Below are positions 44,329 to 54,076 of a stretch of 64,000 nt of DNA, piece by piece; within the stretch, counting starts at the first letter, position 1; each line of letters begins with the position of its first letter. Origin of the DNA: Candidatus Altimarinota bacterium. Lineage in GTDB: Bacteria > Patescibacteriota > Gracilibacteria > Absconditabacterales > Absconditicoccaceae. The stretch spans positions 83,592 to 147,591 of the forward strand of contig JAIPIU010000002.1 in the NCBI GenBank assembly GCA_021734475.1. The letters run 5' to 3'. The notes under the pieces were generated by a model. That model did not search any database and had not been told where the DNA came from. It was given only the letters and a program-made list of their open reading frames with translations. The translations under genes and the position numbers were made by a program.

Positions 44329-44359
44329 TAAAATATGTTTTAAAAATAATAGTTAAATA

Positions 44360-44539
44360 ATGGATGAATTAATAAATCAAGAAAATATAAATGATATTGA
44401 TAATCAATATCAAGAGCAACTAAATTTAAAGAAAGATTTACAAAAAATCTGACAAAATAAAATATCTTTAAAGATGCATCTAAAAGAATTTATAGAAACT
44501 AAAAAAGAAAACCCTGAAGATTTATTGAAAGATTTATAA
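44360..44539 (+). CDS. hypothetical small acidic protein (59 aa)
   Basis: Not recognised. Charged and helical-looking, with one Gly (TGA) in the middle. It follows a consensus-like promoter and precedes the next gene by 26 bp, so it is probably the first cistron of a two-gene unit. Confidence 0.5.
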
Positions 44540-44565
44540 AAATTTTATATAAATAAATTTATAAA

Positions 44566-46191
44566 ATGGCCTTAGAAAATTCTAATTCAAATGATCAGAG
44601 AGAAAATTTAGAAAAAAAAATAGATCAAAGTCGTACTGATGTTGATAATTTAAAACCATATGAAAAATTAAAATTAACAGAAGAATTAAGAAATAAAAAT
44701 TTACAAGAAAACACAAGAGAAGAAAAAGATATTTATGTGATAAGTAAAGATTTACGAGAAAATCATAGTATCTTGTGAAGAAAAATAAATTCTGAATTTA
44801 GGAGTGAAATAGGTAAAATAAGAACGGATTTGAGAAAAAATAGAACTAATTTATATGAAAAGTATGATGTTCGGGAAAAGGCTAGTTTTAAAAGAGATAT
44901 GACACAAGCAGAAGAAAGATTTGATAATGCGTTTAGGGTTTTGAATAGATACTGAATTCCCAATACTCAATGAAATTTAAACAGTTCTTCCTGAAATTTT
45001 TATCAAGATTTAAAAGTTCAGAAATCTCTTTTTCAAGAAAGTTCAAGTTTTTACATAAATCGTTTAAATGATAATTATTCAAACGATAGTGAAGCTTCCA
45101 TTCTTATAAAAAACATAAATGAAAGAAGAAATTTTTTATTAGATCAATTGAATAGTGTAATTCAGACGCTTGAAGAACAACAAAAGTTACAACCAAAACC
45201 CATTGTAGAAAAAGAAAAACCAGTATATATACAAGAAGATTTAGAAATTAGTGTAGATGAAAAAGATCAAAAAAAATGAGAAACAGAAAAAATCTCATCA
45301 GAAAATATTAAGATTGTTTCAGAATATATTAAAAAACACAATAATACAATTGATTATTATACTATTTCTGGTCGTGCAGATGGTCATAATTTTCAAAAAT
45401 GATGAAAATGAGAAAAAAAAGTAATGGATAATTATCAGGAACTTAAATTGCGAGCAGATACAAATAAAATAGATGTGCCAAAAGTTGATGAAAGTATGCC
45501 TAACGAAATTTTAGCTCGAAATAGAGCCGTTTCTTTTTTAAGAGATATGGATATTTCTACTTTGAATACTATTAAAGAAAAATGAATAAAGCGGGATATA
45601 TCAACAACAAAAGAAAAGGATATACAATGAACATATAGATTTTGATCTATACAAGCAGAATTTAAAAAAGATTTTGAAATAATAAGTGAAATAGAAGGGG
45701 TTCCTAAATATTTGAATGATGTTTTTTTACAAAATCCATGACAAGATCAGCTTCATGGTCATACAAAATATCTTGTAAATTTGAGTTGAACAAAATTATG
45801 ACGACAACAATTGTGACAAGTATCAAGTTTTCTTTGATCAGTTAATAATGATCGATATATAAATCAGGGTAAAGAAAATTGAGAAAAATCAAATGAGACA
45901 GAAACTTTATGGAGAGAATGAGATAATCAAGCAGATTTAGATTATTTGCTTTTGAAAATTTTTTCATGAAAACAGAAAATACCTTTAACTGGTAGTAATT
46001 TAGAATGAGACCCAAATTATTATAAATGAGAAAAAGTAAAATCTGTAATTCAACAAGCACAATGATATATTGACTGAATACAATCATGAAAATATTCTTC
46101 AGTCCAAATATTAAATCGAATATTTGAGCGTAATAATATTGGTACGCCAGGGTATGATTATAGTTATGTGAAAATACCTTGAGAGAAATAA
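44566..46191 (+). CDS. hypothetical protein (541 aa), weak OmpA-like feature
   Basis: Mostly unrecognised. The first ~150 residues are highly charged and coiled-coil-like. Around residues 260-325 the pattern YYTISGRADGHNF ... NEILARNRAVSFLRDM resembles the OmpA-type peptidoglycan-binding motif (GHAD ... N-LA-RRA--V), but the match is weak. No signal peptide is seen. Its stop is 1 bp from the convergent gene's stop, with no terminator. Confidence 0.6.
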
Positions 46192-46192
46192 T

Positions 46193-46780
46193 TTATTTTT
46201 TTCAAAAATTTAAAACCCAATATCAATTATAATATCAAACACCCAGGTCGGTATATAAATTAAATAATAAATTTTTTCTATGTGATGCAGAATAGTTTAA
46301 TCGATGATCTAAAACCTTTTCTATACTTTCTTGTCATCTTGCTAAATTTTCTCAAACAATCTCAAAATTACCTCATTCATTTTTAATTCTATCGCTAGAT
46401 CTCAATCATTCTTTGTCAGTATGACTGAAATGATTATTTTTTGACATATATTCTGAATATTTTTTTGATGATATATTTAAAATATTATTTAATTTAAGCG
46501 GAGGATAATTATTCATTTCTTTTCTTAATTTATTAATCTCTATCAGCATATGTTCTCTAATTAATTCTAGTCATTTCTCATTACCATAAATTTTCAAAAT
46601 ATCTTCTACATTCATTTTGATAATAGTGTCATGAGCTAGTTCAATTCAATCAAGATTAGTTGCTATATTTTTTGCTGTATCATTTTTAATTTTTTCTACA
46701 TTTTGAGAAAAGGCTGGACTTCATGCTAATACAGAAGTGACGATTGATAATCATAATATTAGTTTATCGGTTTTTTTCAT
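46193..46780 (-). CDS. secreted CAP/SCP-domain protein (195 aa)
   Basis: Signal peptide at residues 1-25 (ending SPAFSQ). The CAP fold is marked by IREHMLIEINKLRKEMNNYPPLKLN, YSEYMSKNNHFSHTDKEG, GENLARG and SASHRKNLLFNLYTDLGVGYYNGYW. These match the family motifs for the first helix, the FSH histidine, GEN and the final strand. Extracellular CAP proteins have varied roles; no enzymatic claim is made. Expressed from the consensus promoter just upstream. Confidence 0.85.
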
Positions 46781-46807
46781 TTAGAATTTCAAACTAAATG
46801 TATCAAA

Positions 46808-46835
46808 ATTATAATAAAAACAATGAATTTGTCAA
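46808..46835 (-). promoter_or_regulatory. sigma-70 type promoter of the CAP gene
   Basis: On the minus strand TTGACA, a 16-bp spacer and TATAAT, all exact; the -10 box ends 28 bp before the ATG. Confidence 0.7.
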
Positions 46836-47042
46836 ATAAATTAACAAACATATAATATATAGACATATATAAAAAAAGACTTGTAATATGTTGGGATTTT
46901 ATTATATATTGATTTATGGTTTGTTCATTAAAATTCTTTATATTCTCTATATATTATCTCATTTACCGTCATAGTATAAATAGTAAAACTCTGGTCTTTG
47001 GACGGAAAGATATTCAAAAGAGTTATAAAACAAAAAACGATT

Positions 47043-48479
47043 ATGAAAAACCTTATGGTTATTTTGATTTTGGCTATTTTTAGCCTTGTTTCCTCCTCTG
47101 TTTTTGGACAGGTGTCCTTCACTCAGTATGGTACTTTGCCATTTGTGAGTAGTCTTGATGTTGCTATGATTAGTATATCAGACATGAATAATGATTCCCA
47201 AGAAAACATAGTTTCTATCTATGGGTTTTCTACATCCAGTGGTTCAAACTATTTTCTAAAAATTTCTACAGTTCATCCTGTAGGCACAATTACATCTATT
47301 GATTATCAACTTGATTGTTCTTCTACTATCAGAAATTTCGAAATTCTGGATGCAAATAATGATGGAATGAAGGATATTGTATATGTCCACTCGGATAGTG
47401 TTACTATCTTGTTTCAGGGGGGTATGTACAATTTCAATACAGCTAATCAACTCACTATGTTTTCCGGATTTACATCAGATGGAATCGCTAAAGGGGATTT
47501 CAATCAGGATGGACTTGATGATTTTGTGGTTTCTAATTGGAATGGCACAAATCTACGTATCTTCAAACAGTCTACTAATATTAACTTAATCGGTTATTAT
47601 ATAGAAGATATTGCAGCTACTCAGGCTGGTTATAATCAAGTAAAAGTTTGGGATGTAAATTTTGATGGTTGGGATGATATAGTATATTTAGCTGGTCAAG
47701 GAATGTTTTCTGGAATTTATGTTTATCTAAACAATGGATCAGGATTTTTTACGTCTTTTCCATCATATTTTCCAGTCCTTGGTTCTGCGGGTAATACTCT
47801 AGTTACTTCCAATGTTTCTTTTGGAGATTTCTTTGGAACTGGTCCTGGTTTGATAATAAATAGTTGCTATGGAGGTCCAGATAATACTCGTTTCATTCAA
47901 TACCAAACAAGTGGTAATTGGGTAAATATGGGATTAACAAACATGGCTGATTATTTTCCATCTTCTGTGGTTGCTGATTTTGATAACAATGGTATAGATG
48001 AAGTAGTATATTTAGCTAATAGTCTAGAAAATGTTAGAGTTATGCAATTCTCTGGGTTATCTTCGTTTACATCGACGAACTTTCAAACTATTAGCGGTAA
48101 TTATCATGCTTATGATCAGATGTTAGCAACTGGCGATATTGTAAACAATGATGATAATATTGATTTTGCTCTAATCTCCGACTGGGGTGAAATAACAATT
48201 TTTACCAATAATGGAAACACAATAACTGGTATAAAATATCCATCTTTTGTTTCTAATATTGATATTTATCCGAACCCCACAACTGATTATCTTCAAGTGT
48301 CTTTGAATGAAATTGGAGAATATAAATGGATTATTACAGATGTTTCAGGGCGTATCATCTTGGAAAATAAAAATGATGAACAAAATTTTATAATCAATCT
48401 GGAATCTATTCCCTCAGGGATTTATTTTCTAAAGATTGAAGGAAAGGAATTCTTTTCCAAGAAGTTTATTGTTCAATAA
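47043..48479 (+). CDS. secreted FG-GAP repeat protein with T9SS C-terminal sorting signal (478 aa)
   Basis: Signal peptide MKNLMVILILAIFSLVSS onward, ending FGQ. FG-GAP/VCBS-like calcium-binding motifs occur at intervals: DANNDGMKD near residue 103, then DFNQDGLDD, DVNFDGWDD and DFDNNGIDE. The last ~75 residues begin IDIYPNPTTDYLQVSL and end GIYFLKIEGKEFFSKKFIVQ, the type A sorting domain of Bacteroidota type IX secretion. No in-frame TGA; every Gly is GGN and Trp is frequent. An in-frame start at 46998 is possible, but the signal peptide favours 47043. Likely acquired from a Bacteroidota donor. Confidence 0.88.
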   Translation: MKNLMVILILAIFSLVSSSVFGQVSFTQYGTLPFVSSLDVAMISISDMNNDSQENIVSIYGFSTSSGSNYFLKISTVHPVGTITSIDYQLDCSSTIRNFEILDANNDGMKDIVYVHSDSVTILFQGGMYNFNTANQLTMFSGFTSDGIAKGDFNQDGLDDFVVSNWNGTNLRIFKQSTNINLIGYYIEDIAATQAGYNQVKVWDVNFDGWDDIVYLAGQGMFSGIYVYLNNGSGFFTSFPSYFPVLGSAGNTLVTSNVSFGDFFGTGPGLIINSCYGGPDNTRFIQYQTSGNWVNMGLTNMADYFPSSVVADFDNNGIDEVVYLANSLENVRVMQFSGLSSFTSTNFQTISGNYHAYDQMLATGDIVNNDDNIDFALISDWGEITIFTNNGNTITGIKYPSFVSNIDIYPNPTTDYLQVSLNEIGEYKWIITDVSGRIILENKNDEQNFIINLESIPSGIYFLKIEGKEFFSKKFIVQ

Positions 48480-48489
48480 TGTTATATTT

Positions 48490-48518
48490 AAAAGCTCAGG
48501 TTTATCCTGAGCTTTTTC
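48490..48518 (+). terminator. rho-independent terminator after the T9SS-signal gene
   Basis: AAAAGCTCAGG pairs with CCTGAGCTTTT around TTTAT and continues into T residues. Confidence 0.9.
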
Positions 48519-48583
48519 TATTAAAAAAAAACTGAAAATAAATTCAGCTTTCTATTTTAGGTTTTATAATTTCGGCTTTAATA

Positions 48584-48656
48584 TGGGGTAACCGGGGATC
48601 GAACCCGGGACCACCAGCTTAAAAGGCTGTTGCTCTACCGTCTGAGCTATTACCCC
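48584..48656 (-). tRNA. tRNA-Lys (anticodon UUU)
   Basis: Minus strand: acceptor GGGGTAA/TTACCCC, D-stem GCTC/GAGC, anticodon arm CAGCC-TTTTAAG-GCTG type giving TTT, T-loop TTCGATC. Discriminator A, no encoded CCA. Confidence 0.94.
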
Positions 48657-48661
48657 CCATA

Positions 48662-48683
48662 AACGCTTAACTAGTTAAGCGTT
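48662..48683. repeat. 22-bp perfect palindrome between rpmB and tRNA-Lys
   Basis: AACGCTTAACT followed by its complement AGTTAAGCGTT. It lies between the rpmB stop and the tRNA on the minus strand and could terminate the ribosomal transcript or mark an RNA processing site. Confidence 0.55.
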
Positions 48684-48691
48684 AGTATTTT

Positions 48692-48880
48692 TTAAATAAA
48701 TCCTTTTACTTTTTTGTAAATTCTTGAACTTATTTTTATTTTAATTTCTTTTCAATCTTCTAACTTAACCTTTTTAACCATTAAGTTTGGTTTAAAAGAT
48801 CTCTTTGTAGCTCTCATACTATGGGATCTATTATTCCCAGATTTTGTCCCTTTTCAGGTAAAATAGCAGATTCTAGGCAT
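48692..48880 (-). CDS. rpmB: 50S ribosomal protein L28
   Basis: 62 aa: MPRICYFTGKGTKSGNNRSHSM and a C-terminus rich in Lys, matching bL28 (CxxTGK, GNxxSHS). Length typical. Last protein gene of the minus-strand ribosomal run. The Gly in TGK is TGA and the next is GGG. Confidence 0.93.
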
Positions 48881-48903
48881 CTTATTAAATCTTAAAATTA
48901 AAA

Positions 48904-49569
48904 TTATTTATTATCTCATTCTTTTTTATCTTCTTCTTTAGCGTCTCATTCTTTTTTATTTTCTTCTTTAGTATCTCATTCTTCTCATGTTGTTTCAGGC
49001 ACAACTTCTTCTTCAACTTCTTCAGATATTGCTACCACAGTAATAACTGGTTGTTCAAGATCTTCTACTATTTCAGCTTTAGATCAAACATCCAAATCTT
49101 TTACGAATACAACATCATTCATATTTTCGATTTTTGATATATCAATTTTGATCTCATGAGGTAAATCTTGAGGAAATGCTTCTACTTCAATAGAGTCTTT
49201 TAGTAATTGTATATTTCATTCTCAATTTTTTTCGATATTTGATTCTCCAATTAACAATACTGGAACACTAGCAGTAACTTTTTCATCTCTACTTACAGCT
49301 AGAAAATCTATATGACTCAAAAAATCACTAACAGGATCAACTTGAATTTCTTGAATTAAGGCCAATTGATCAATTCATTCTCCACTCAAAGTGATAGGAG
49401 TAGAATATCCTGTTTTTTTGAATAATTTCAAAAATTCAATTTTTTCACAAGAAATAGATATAGATTTATCTGTGTGTTTTCAGTAAATAACCGCTGGTAT
49501 AATACCTTCTCTTCTAAGTTTTTTAACTTCTTTACCTGTTATATTACGAATTTCTACATTGAGTTTCAT
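48904..49569 (-). CDS. rplY: 50S ribosomal protein L25/general stress protein Ctc
   Basis: 221 aa, the long (TL5/Ctc) form: N-terminal 5S rRNA-binding domain (MKLNVEIRNITGKEVKKLRR, GIIPAVIYGK, DPVSDFLSHIDFLAV) and a C-terminal beta domain to about residue 185. A tail of about 35 residues rich in Glu/Lys with an imperfect repeat (EEGDTKEENKKEG ... EEDKKEGDNK) follows. It lies 30 bp before L19 in the chromosome and belongs to the same run. Confidence 0.92.
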
Positions 49570-49599
49570 TTATAATATTAACATAATTTAAAATAATCT

Positions 49600-50103
49600 T
49601 TATTCTGATTTATTTGTCTCTGTTTTATTTTCTTCTACTTTAACTTCTTCAACTTTAATTTCCTTTGCTTTAACTTCTTTGTTTTCTTTTTTACTTACTT
49701 CTTTTTTCTGAAATCATTTAAGCTCTTTCAGTAAGTCTTTATCTTTATTTTCAGCAGATATTGCAGATTTTAATTTTGCTCATTTTCAAACTTTATCTCT
49801 TAAATAATATAATTTTGATCTTCTTGTTTTAAATTCATCTAACAACAAAACTTTATCAAATTTTTTATATGACAAAGGATATATTTTTTCTATAGTCATA
49901 CGAGCTACTGGTCATCTAATCGTAAAAGATCAGTCAGCATTATTTGGTTTTTTAACTTTTATCACAAGTCATCTAAATTTCCAAACTCTATTTCCATCTC
50001 ATTCTGCTATTTTTTCATGTATTTCCAATTGCATTCATTCCTTTATAGGAAGAACAGATTGACCACTTTTATCATAGATAGTTTTTAATCTTTCATAATT
50101 CAT
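49600..50103 (-). CDS. rplS: 50S ribosomal protein L19
   Basis: 167 aa. Core bL19 motifs: LEIHEKIAEGDGNRVWKFRG, FTIRGPVARMTIEKIYPLSY and RRSKLYYLRDKVGKGAKLK. About 50 extra residues at the C-terminus are Lys/Glu/Val-rich (low complexity), an extension also seen in L25 here. Gly in EGDG, FRG, IRG and GKGAK is largely TGA. Confidence 0.93.
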
Positions 50104-50129
50104 TTTAACTTTTTTGATGATTAATAAAA

Positions 50130-50273
50130 TTATTTAGTCTTTCTATTTACAACTTTAGCTTTCCACTTTTTTTGTTGTTCAAGAGCCTTTCTTACATCCA
50201 TTACTACAACTTTCTCTACTCTAACCAAAGCTTTGTTAAGTTTTTTCTTTCCATTAGTTTTTAATCTAGACAT
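50130..50273 (-). CDS. small basic protein in the ribosomal gene run (47 aa)
   Basis: Not recognised with certainty. MSRLKTNGKKKLNKALVRVE then a helical, Lys-rich remainder; charge and place between S7 and L19 suggest a ribosome-associated protein. Its ATG overlaps the last base of the upstream stop (TAATG), so translation is coupled. One Gly (GGA), no TGA. Confidence 0.55.
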   Translation of the reverse strand: MSRLKTNGKKKLNKALVRVEKVVVMDVRKALEQQKKWKAKVVNRKTK

Positions 50274-50542
50274 TATACAGATACTTTAGAAACTAAATCT
50301 TTTAATCATTTTCTATCCAAAAACTTTACTACAGTTTCATTTTTTATCCCATATTTTTTCAATCTAGCCAAAGCTTTTTCTTTCGTTTTAATAGTTCGCT
50401 TACTTTCTCAAGCTTTTTCTTCTTTTTTTAATATATCTATATATCGCTCTATAGCTTTTTGATATTTTTTTCAAGATTTTTTCCTTACTATATTGAGATT
50501 ATAGAATATATGAGGAAACTTTCCTCAGTTGGTATCTCACAT
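50273..50542 (-). CDS. small basic protein in the ribosomal gene run (89 aa)
   Basis: Not recognised. It reads MGDTNGGKFPHIFYNLNIVR, then a Lys/Arg-rich helical stretch and a C-terminal LKKYGIKNETVVKFLDRKG segment. It is visible only with TGA as Gly (second codon is TGA). The frame has a stop just upstream, fixing the ATG. Coupled by overlap to the next small gene. Possibly a lineage-specific ribosomal protein; inference from context only. Confidence 0.55.
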
Positions 50543-50597
50543 TTTTCATTAATTATATATTAAAAGATTCTAGATTCTAGAAATTAGATTCTAGTTC

Positions 50598-51053
50598 TTA
50601 ACTAATGTATTTTGCCATATAAGCAAACGCTTTATTAGCTTCAGCCATTTTATGTGTTTCTTCTTTTTTCTTTACAGCTGCTCATTGACTTGAATAAGCC
50701 GCTAATATTTCTTCAGAAAGCTTTTTATACATTGGTTTACCTTTTTTTGTTCTTGCAGAATCTAATATCCATCTAACAGAATAAAATAATCTTTTATTTT
50801 GTTTTACTTCTACGGGTACTTGATAGATAGATCCTCATATTCTTTTTGATTTTATCATCACGCTAGGTGATGCATTTTCTATAGCTGTCTCTACAACTAC
50901 TACAGGATTCATATGTCCATTAGATTTAATATCTTTTAGAACATCAGCAAAAATCTTTTTCGCAACACTTTTTTTCCCACTTTTCATTATATAGTTTATG
51001 ATTTTATCAATTTTTTCACTAGACTGAAATCAGTCAAAATTTGTTTTTCACAT
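50598..51053 (-). CDS. rpsG: 30S ribosomal protein S7
   Basis: 151 aa. Motifs: KIDKIINYIMKSGKKSVAKKI, ENASPSVMIKSKRIGGSIYQVPVEV, RWILDSARTKKGKPMYKKLSEEILAAY and a C-terminal AEANKAFAYMAKY. Binds 16S rRNA to start head assembly. The second codon is TGA (MGKTNFDG). It follows rpsL by 29 bp, the usual str-operon order; fusA does not follow. Confidence 0.95.
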
Positions 51054-51082
51054 TTAGTTTGGGCTATATCATTATAAAATAT

Positions 51083-51499
51083 TTATGCTTTTGGTCTTTT
51101 GCAGCCATACAAAGACCTAGACTGTTTTCTGTTTTGAACTGGATTTGTATCGTATTTACCTCTTACTATATGATATTTTACTCATGGTAAATCTTTTACT
51201 CTACCTCATCTTACAAGTACGACACTATGTTCTTGTAGTGTGTGAGCTTCTCCAGGTATATAAGCCAAAACTTCTGCTCAGTTTGATAATCTAACTTTTG
51301 CAAATTTTCTTTGCGCAGAATTTGGTTTTTTTGGTCCCATTACAGAAACCTTCAAACAAACTCATCTTTTGAAAGGAGCTGGTTTGCTTACTTTTTTATT
51401 ATTTTTCAACTTATTGATTCCAAATTGTAAAACTGGAGCTTTTGATTTAACTTTTTTCTTTTGTCTTCAGTTTCTTACTAATTGATTAATTGTTGGCAT
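51083..51499 (-). CDS. rpsL: 30S ribosomal protein S12
   Basis: 138 aa: [20 protein letters not shown], the [16 protein letters not shown] decoding-site loop, [20 protein letters not shown] and [14 protein letters not shown]. The block before the loop reads [19 protein letters not shown], diverged from the usual CTKVYTTTPKKPNSA. Of the glycines I count five TGA and six GGN. First gene of the ribosomal run. Confidence 0.95.
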
Positions 51500-51653
51500 A
51501 AATAAAATTTAGATATAATTAAAAAATACAAAAAAATAACACGTAAGCAAACATATATATAATCGCTCAACAAAATCAAGCAAAAATTACAAAAAAACAC
51601 TATTTAGATATATTATTACAAAAATATGTTGAATATCTGTCTTTGATTATTTT

Positions 51654-53426
51654 TTATTTAAATTCATTTTTCATCTGATTTTTTCTATAAGCATTTGCAA
51701 ATCTATGTGCTTCATCACGAGCTTTTACAATGATTTTGTCTGATTGATCATAGATTAAATCAATGCTTTTTATTTTCTTATCTTTATCAAAATAGTATAT
51801 TTTTTCTCCGATTTTTCAATTTTGATTATTTTGTCATATTCTACTCTTTTTTCTAGCTTCTCCTTTTCAAATTGAAATAAAATCAATCTGATCCAATATA
51901 TTTCTCCATTTACTATTTTCTTCTATTATTTTTTTCATTATTCATAGTTGTCATTTACCTCAATCTATAATAAACAAATTTGGTAAAAAATCTTTATTTT
52001 TCAGTCTACGAATTATTACTTCTTTTAATGATTCATAATCGTTTATCATTTGTCATTCCGGCGATGTTTTTTTGCGGCCGGAATCTATTTTTTTATTTTT
52101 AGATACTATTTTTTCTTTTGCATAATTCATGGTGATTTTATATTTTCTATAATATTTCTTTTCCAATAGTCATCATATTAGGCATGAAAGTCATCAACTC
52201 GTCCATCATCATGATAAGTGAGATATATCTATACATTCGATATGATAAGGAAAATTATTCAATTTATATCTTTCTTTTAAATTCTGCAAAAGTTCATTGT
52301 TCAAATTATCTCATTCAAAAGACGTAGATATGATATAGGATTCAAAAAATCATTCAATCAATGTGTTTATATCTTTTTGATCAGATTTGGATAATTTTTT
52401 TATAGATTTACTAATTCAGATAATTTCTTGGGTATCGACAAATAAATCTTTATCCAAAATAAATTCTCCACAGTCTTTTGTTATACTAGCCACTATACTT
52501 GCAATATCTGATTCATCTTGATGGAATTTATGACGAACAATATCGATCAATTTTCATTCATAGAAATACAATAGGACGTAAACAAACCACTTTCACATTT
52601 TTTTTATTTGGAAAACATATCAAGAAGTTTGTTTTTTTAATACTACTGTCTGAGCTTCACTCAAATTTTCTATCTGTAGATAAATATCTCTAAGTTTAGC
52701 TGCTCGTTCAAAATTTTCCATCTGGACAGAATTGTCTATTTGTTTCAATATCTCTTTTTGTATGGGTTTGATATCTCCACGAAAAAAAGATGTAATATAA
52801 TTGATAATTTTTTTATAATCATCTATTATTAGTCATTCCGGCGAGTTTTTTTTGCGGCCGGAATCTTTTTTATTATTTTTAGAGATTGCTTCATTCTTCG
52901 CAATGACAGGTAAATTACACCGACCTTTACAAAGTCAAAAATAGAAATCTGAACATATTTTTCCTTTTTTAAATTCTGATATTTTACATCATCTATATTG
53001 CAAAACTTGTCTAAGATATTGTAAAAATTTTTTCAAATTTATTGTATTGTGTTTGGGTCATATATATGTAGATCCATCATTTAATCTTTTTCTAGTAATG
53101 AAAATCTGAGGAAACTCTTCATTTGTTATTTTTATATAGGCATAACTATTTGATCATTTGAGCATATTATTGTAATAGGGTTTATGTTTTTTTATTAGAT
53201 TATCTTCCAAATATAGAGCCTCACTCTCATTTTTAACCAGTACAAAATCTACACAGTTAGCTTTTTCCAACATCTCTTGTTTCCATATAGATCATGGAGA
53301 AAAATATTGAGCAACCCTCTTTTTTAGATCTTTGGCTTTTCCTATATACAAAATATCTCAAGTTTTATCTTTGAAAAAATAAACTCAAGCCTTATCTGGT
53401 ATTTTTGATATATTTTTAATATCCAT
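51654..53426 (-). CDS. uvrC: excinuclease ABC subunit C with two repeat-derived insertions
   Basis: 590 aa. GIY-YIG domain (KAGVYFFKDKTGDILYIGKA) at residues 10-90, Cys cluster CSDFYFGLCKGRC, a UVR motif (VQMENFERAAKLRDIY), and the RNase H-like domain with IECIDISHLSGG and IDGGKGQLG. It ends just after RDEAHRFANAYRK, so the C-terminal helix-hairpin-helix pair normally present in UvrC is missing. Residues about 174-198 and 447-459 are encoded by palindromic repeats read in frame (DSGRKKNSPEG and DSGRKKTSPEG). Both sit at loop positions between domains. UvrC makes both incisions in nucleotide-excision repair. Confidence 0.93.
52052..52086. repeat. ATTCCGG-class palindromic repeat inside uvrC
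   Basis: GTCATTCCGGCGATG...GCGGCCGGAATCT, a complete hairpin unit. On the coding (minus) strand it reads D-S-G-R-K-K-T-S-P-E-G; the last Gly is TGA. Confidence 0.8.
52832..52907. repeat. two palindromic repeat units inside uvrC
   Basis: 52832-52866 is an ATTCCGG-class unit, read D-S-G-R-K-K-N-S-P-E-G on the coding strand. 52884-52907 is a GATTGCTTC...GAAGCAATC-type unit ending CGCAATGAC, read PVIAKNEAIS. Both are in frame. Confidence 0.78.
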
Positions 53427-53469
53427 ATTTTCTTAAGTAAATGAATATTTTATATTTTCTTAAAATCAT

Positions 53470-54063
53470 CTATTCTCCTACAATTACTTTTGAACTAACT
53501 ATAACTTTTTTTTCTCCATCTTTTTCCCAAAAAAATCATCTCTCAAATTCTTGAATTATTTTTCATTTCATTTTTTTATCTTCTGTTTTTTGTACGCTTA
53601 CAGGCTCATGAAAAAATAGATCAGGCTCCAATCATACAGATTCAATTGCTTTGATATTCATAGATCCCAATGTTTTAATGAAGTTATCATATACTATTTG
53701 TACTCATTTGGTCAAAGGATCTTGTAGTTGTTCTTTATTTATATTCTCCAAAGATTTTCTTAAATTTTCCACAAATGGTAAAAACTTTTTTACTACATCT
53801 ATCAAAATATCTATACCTTGATTAGCATCTTTTTCTTCAGTTTGTCTTACAAGTCTATCAAAATCCATTTTGAGATTTATATAATCATATTGAGCTCTCT
53901 TTGTCATTTCAGTTATTTCTTTTTTTTCGTTTTCTAGTTCTTGAATCTTTTTATTCAATTCTTCTATTTCTCACCCAATTTCTTTATCTTCTTTTTCTTT
54001 TTTGATTTCTTCTAATTTTTCCAAAAGTTCATCATCATTTTTTTTCTCATCCTTCTTTGTCAT
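53470..54063 (-). CDS. grpE: nucleotide exchange factor GrpE
   Basis: 197 aa: N-terminal long coiled coil (residues 1-90, Lys/Glu-rich), then KRAQYDYINLKMDFDRLVRQ, LPFVENLRKSLENI, YDNFIKTLGSMNIKAIE and the beta domain GKIIQEFERGFFWEKDGEKKVI. Releases ADP from DnaK. Located 13 bp from the VanY-type gene, away from dnaJ (43 kb). Confidence 0.93.
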
Positions 54064-54076
54064 TTTAATTTAATAT

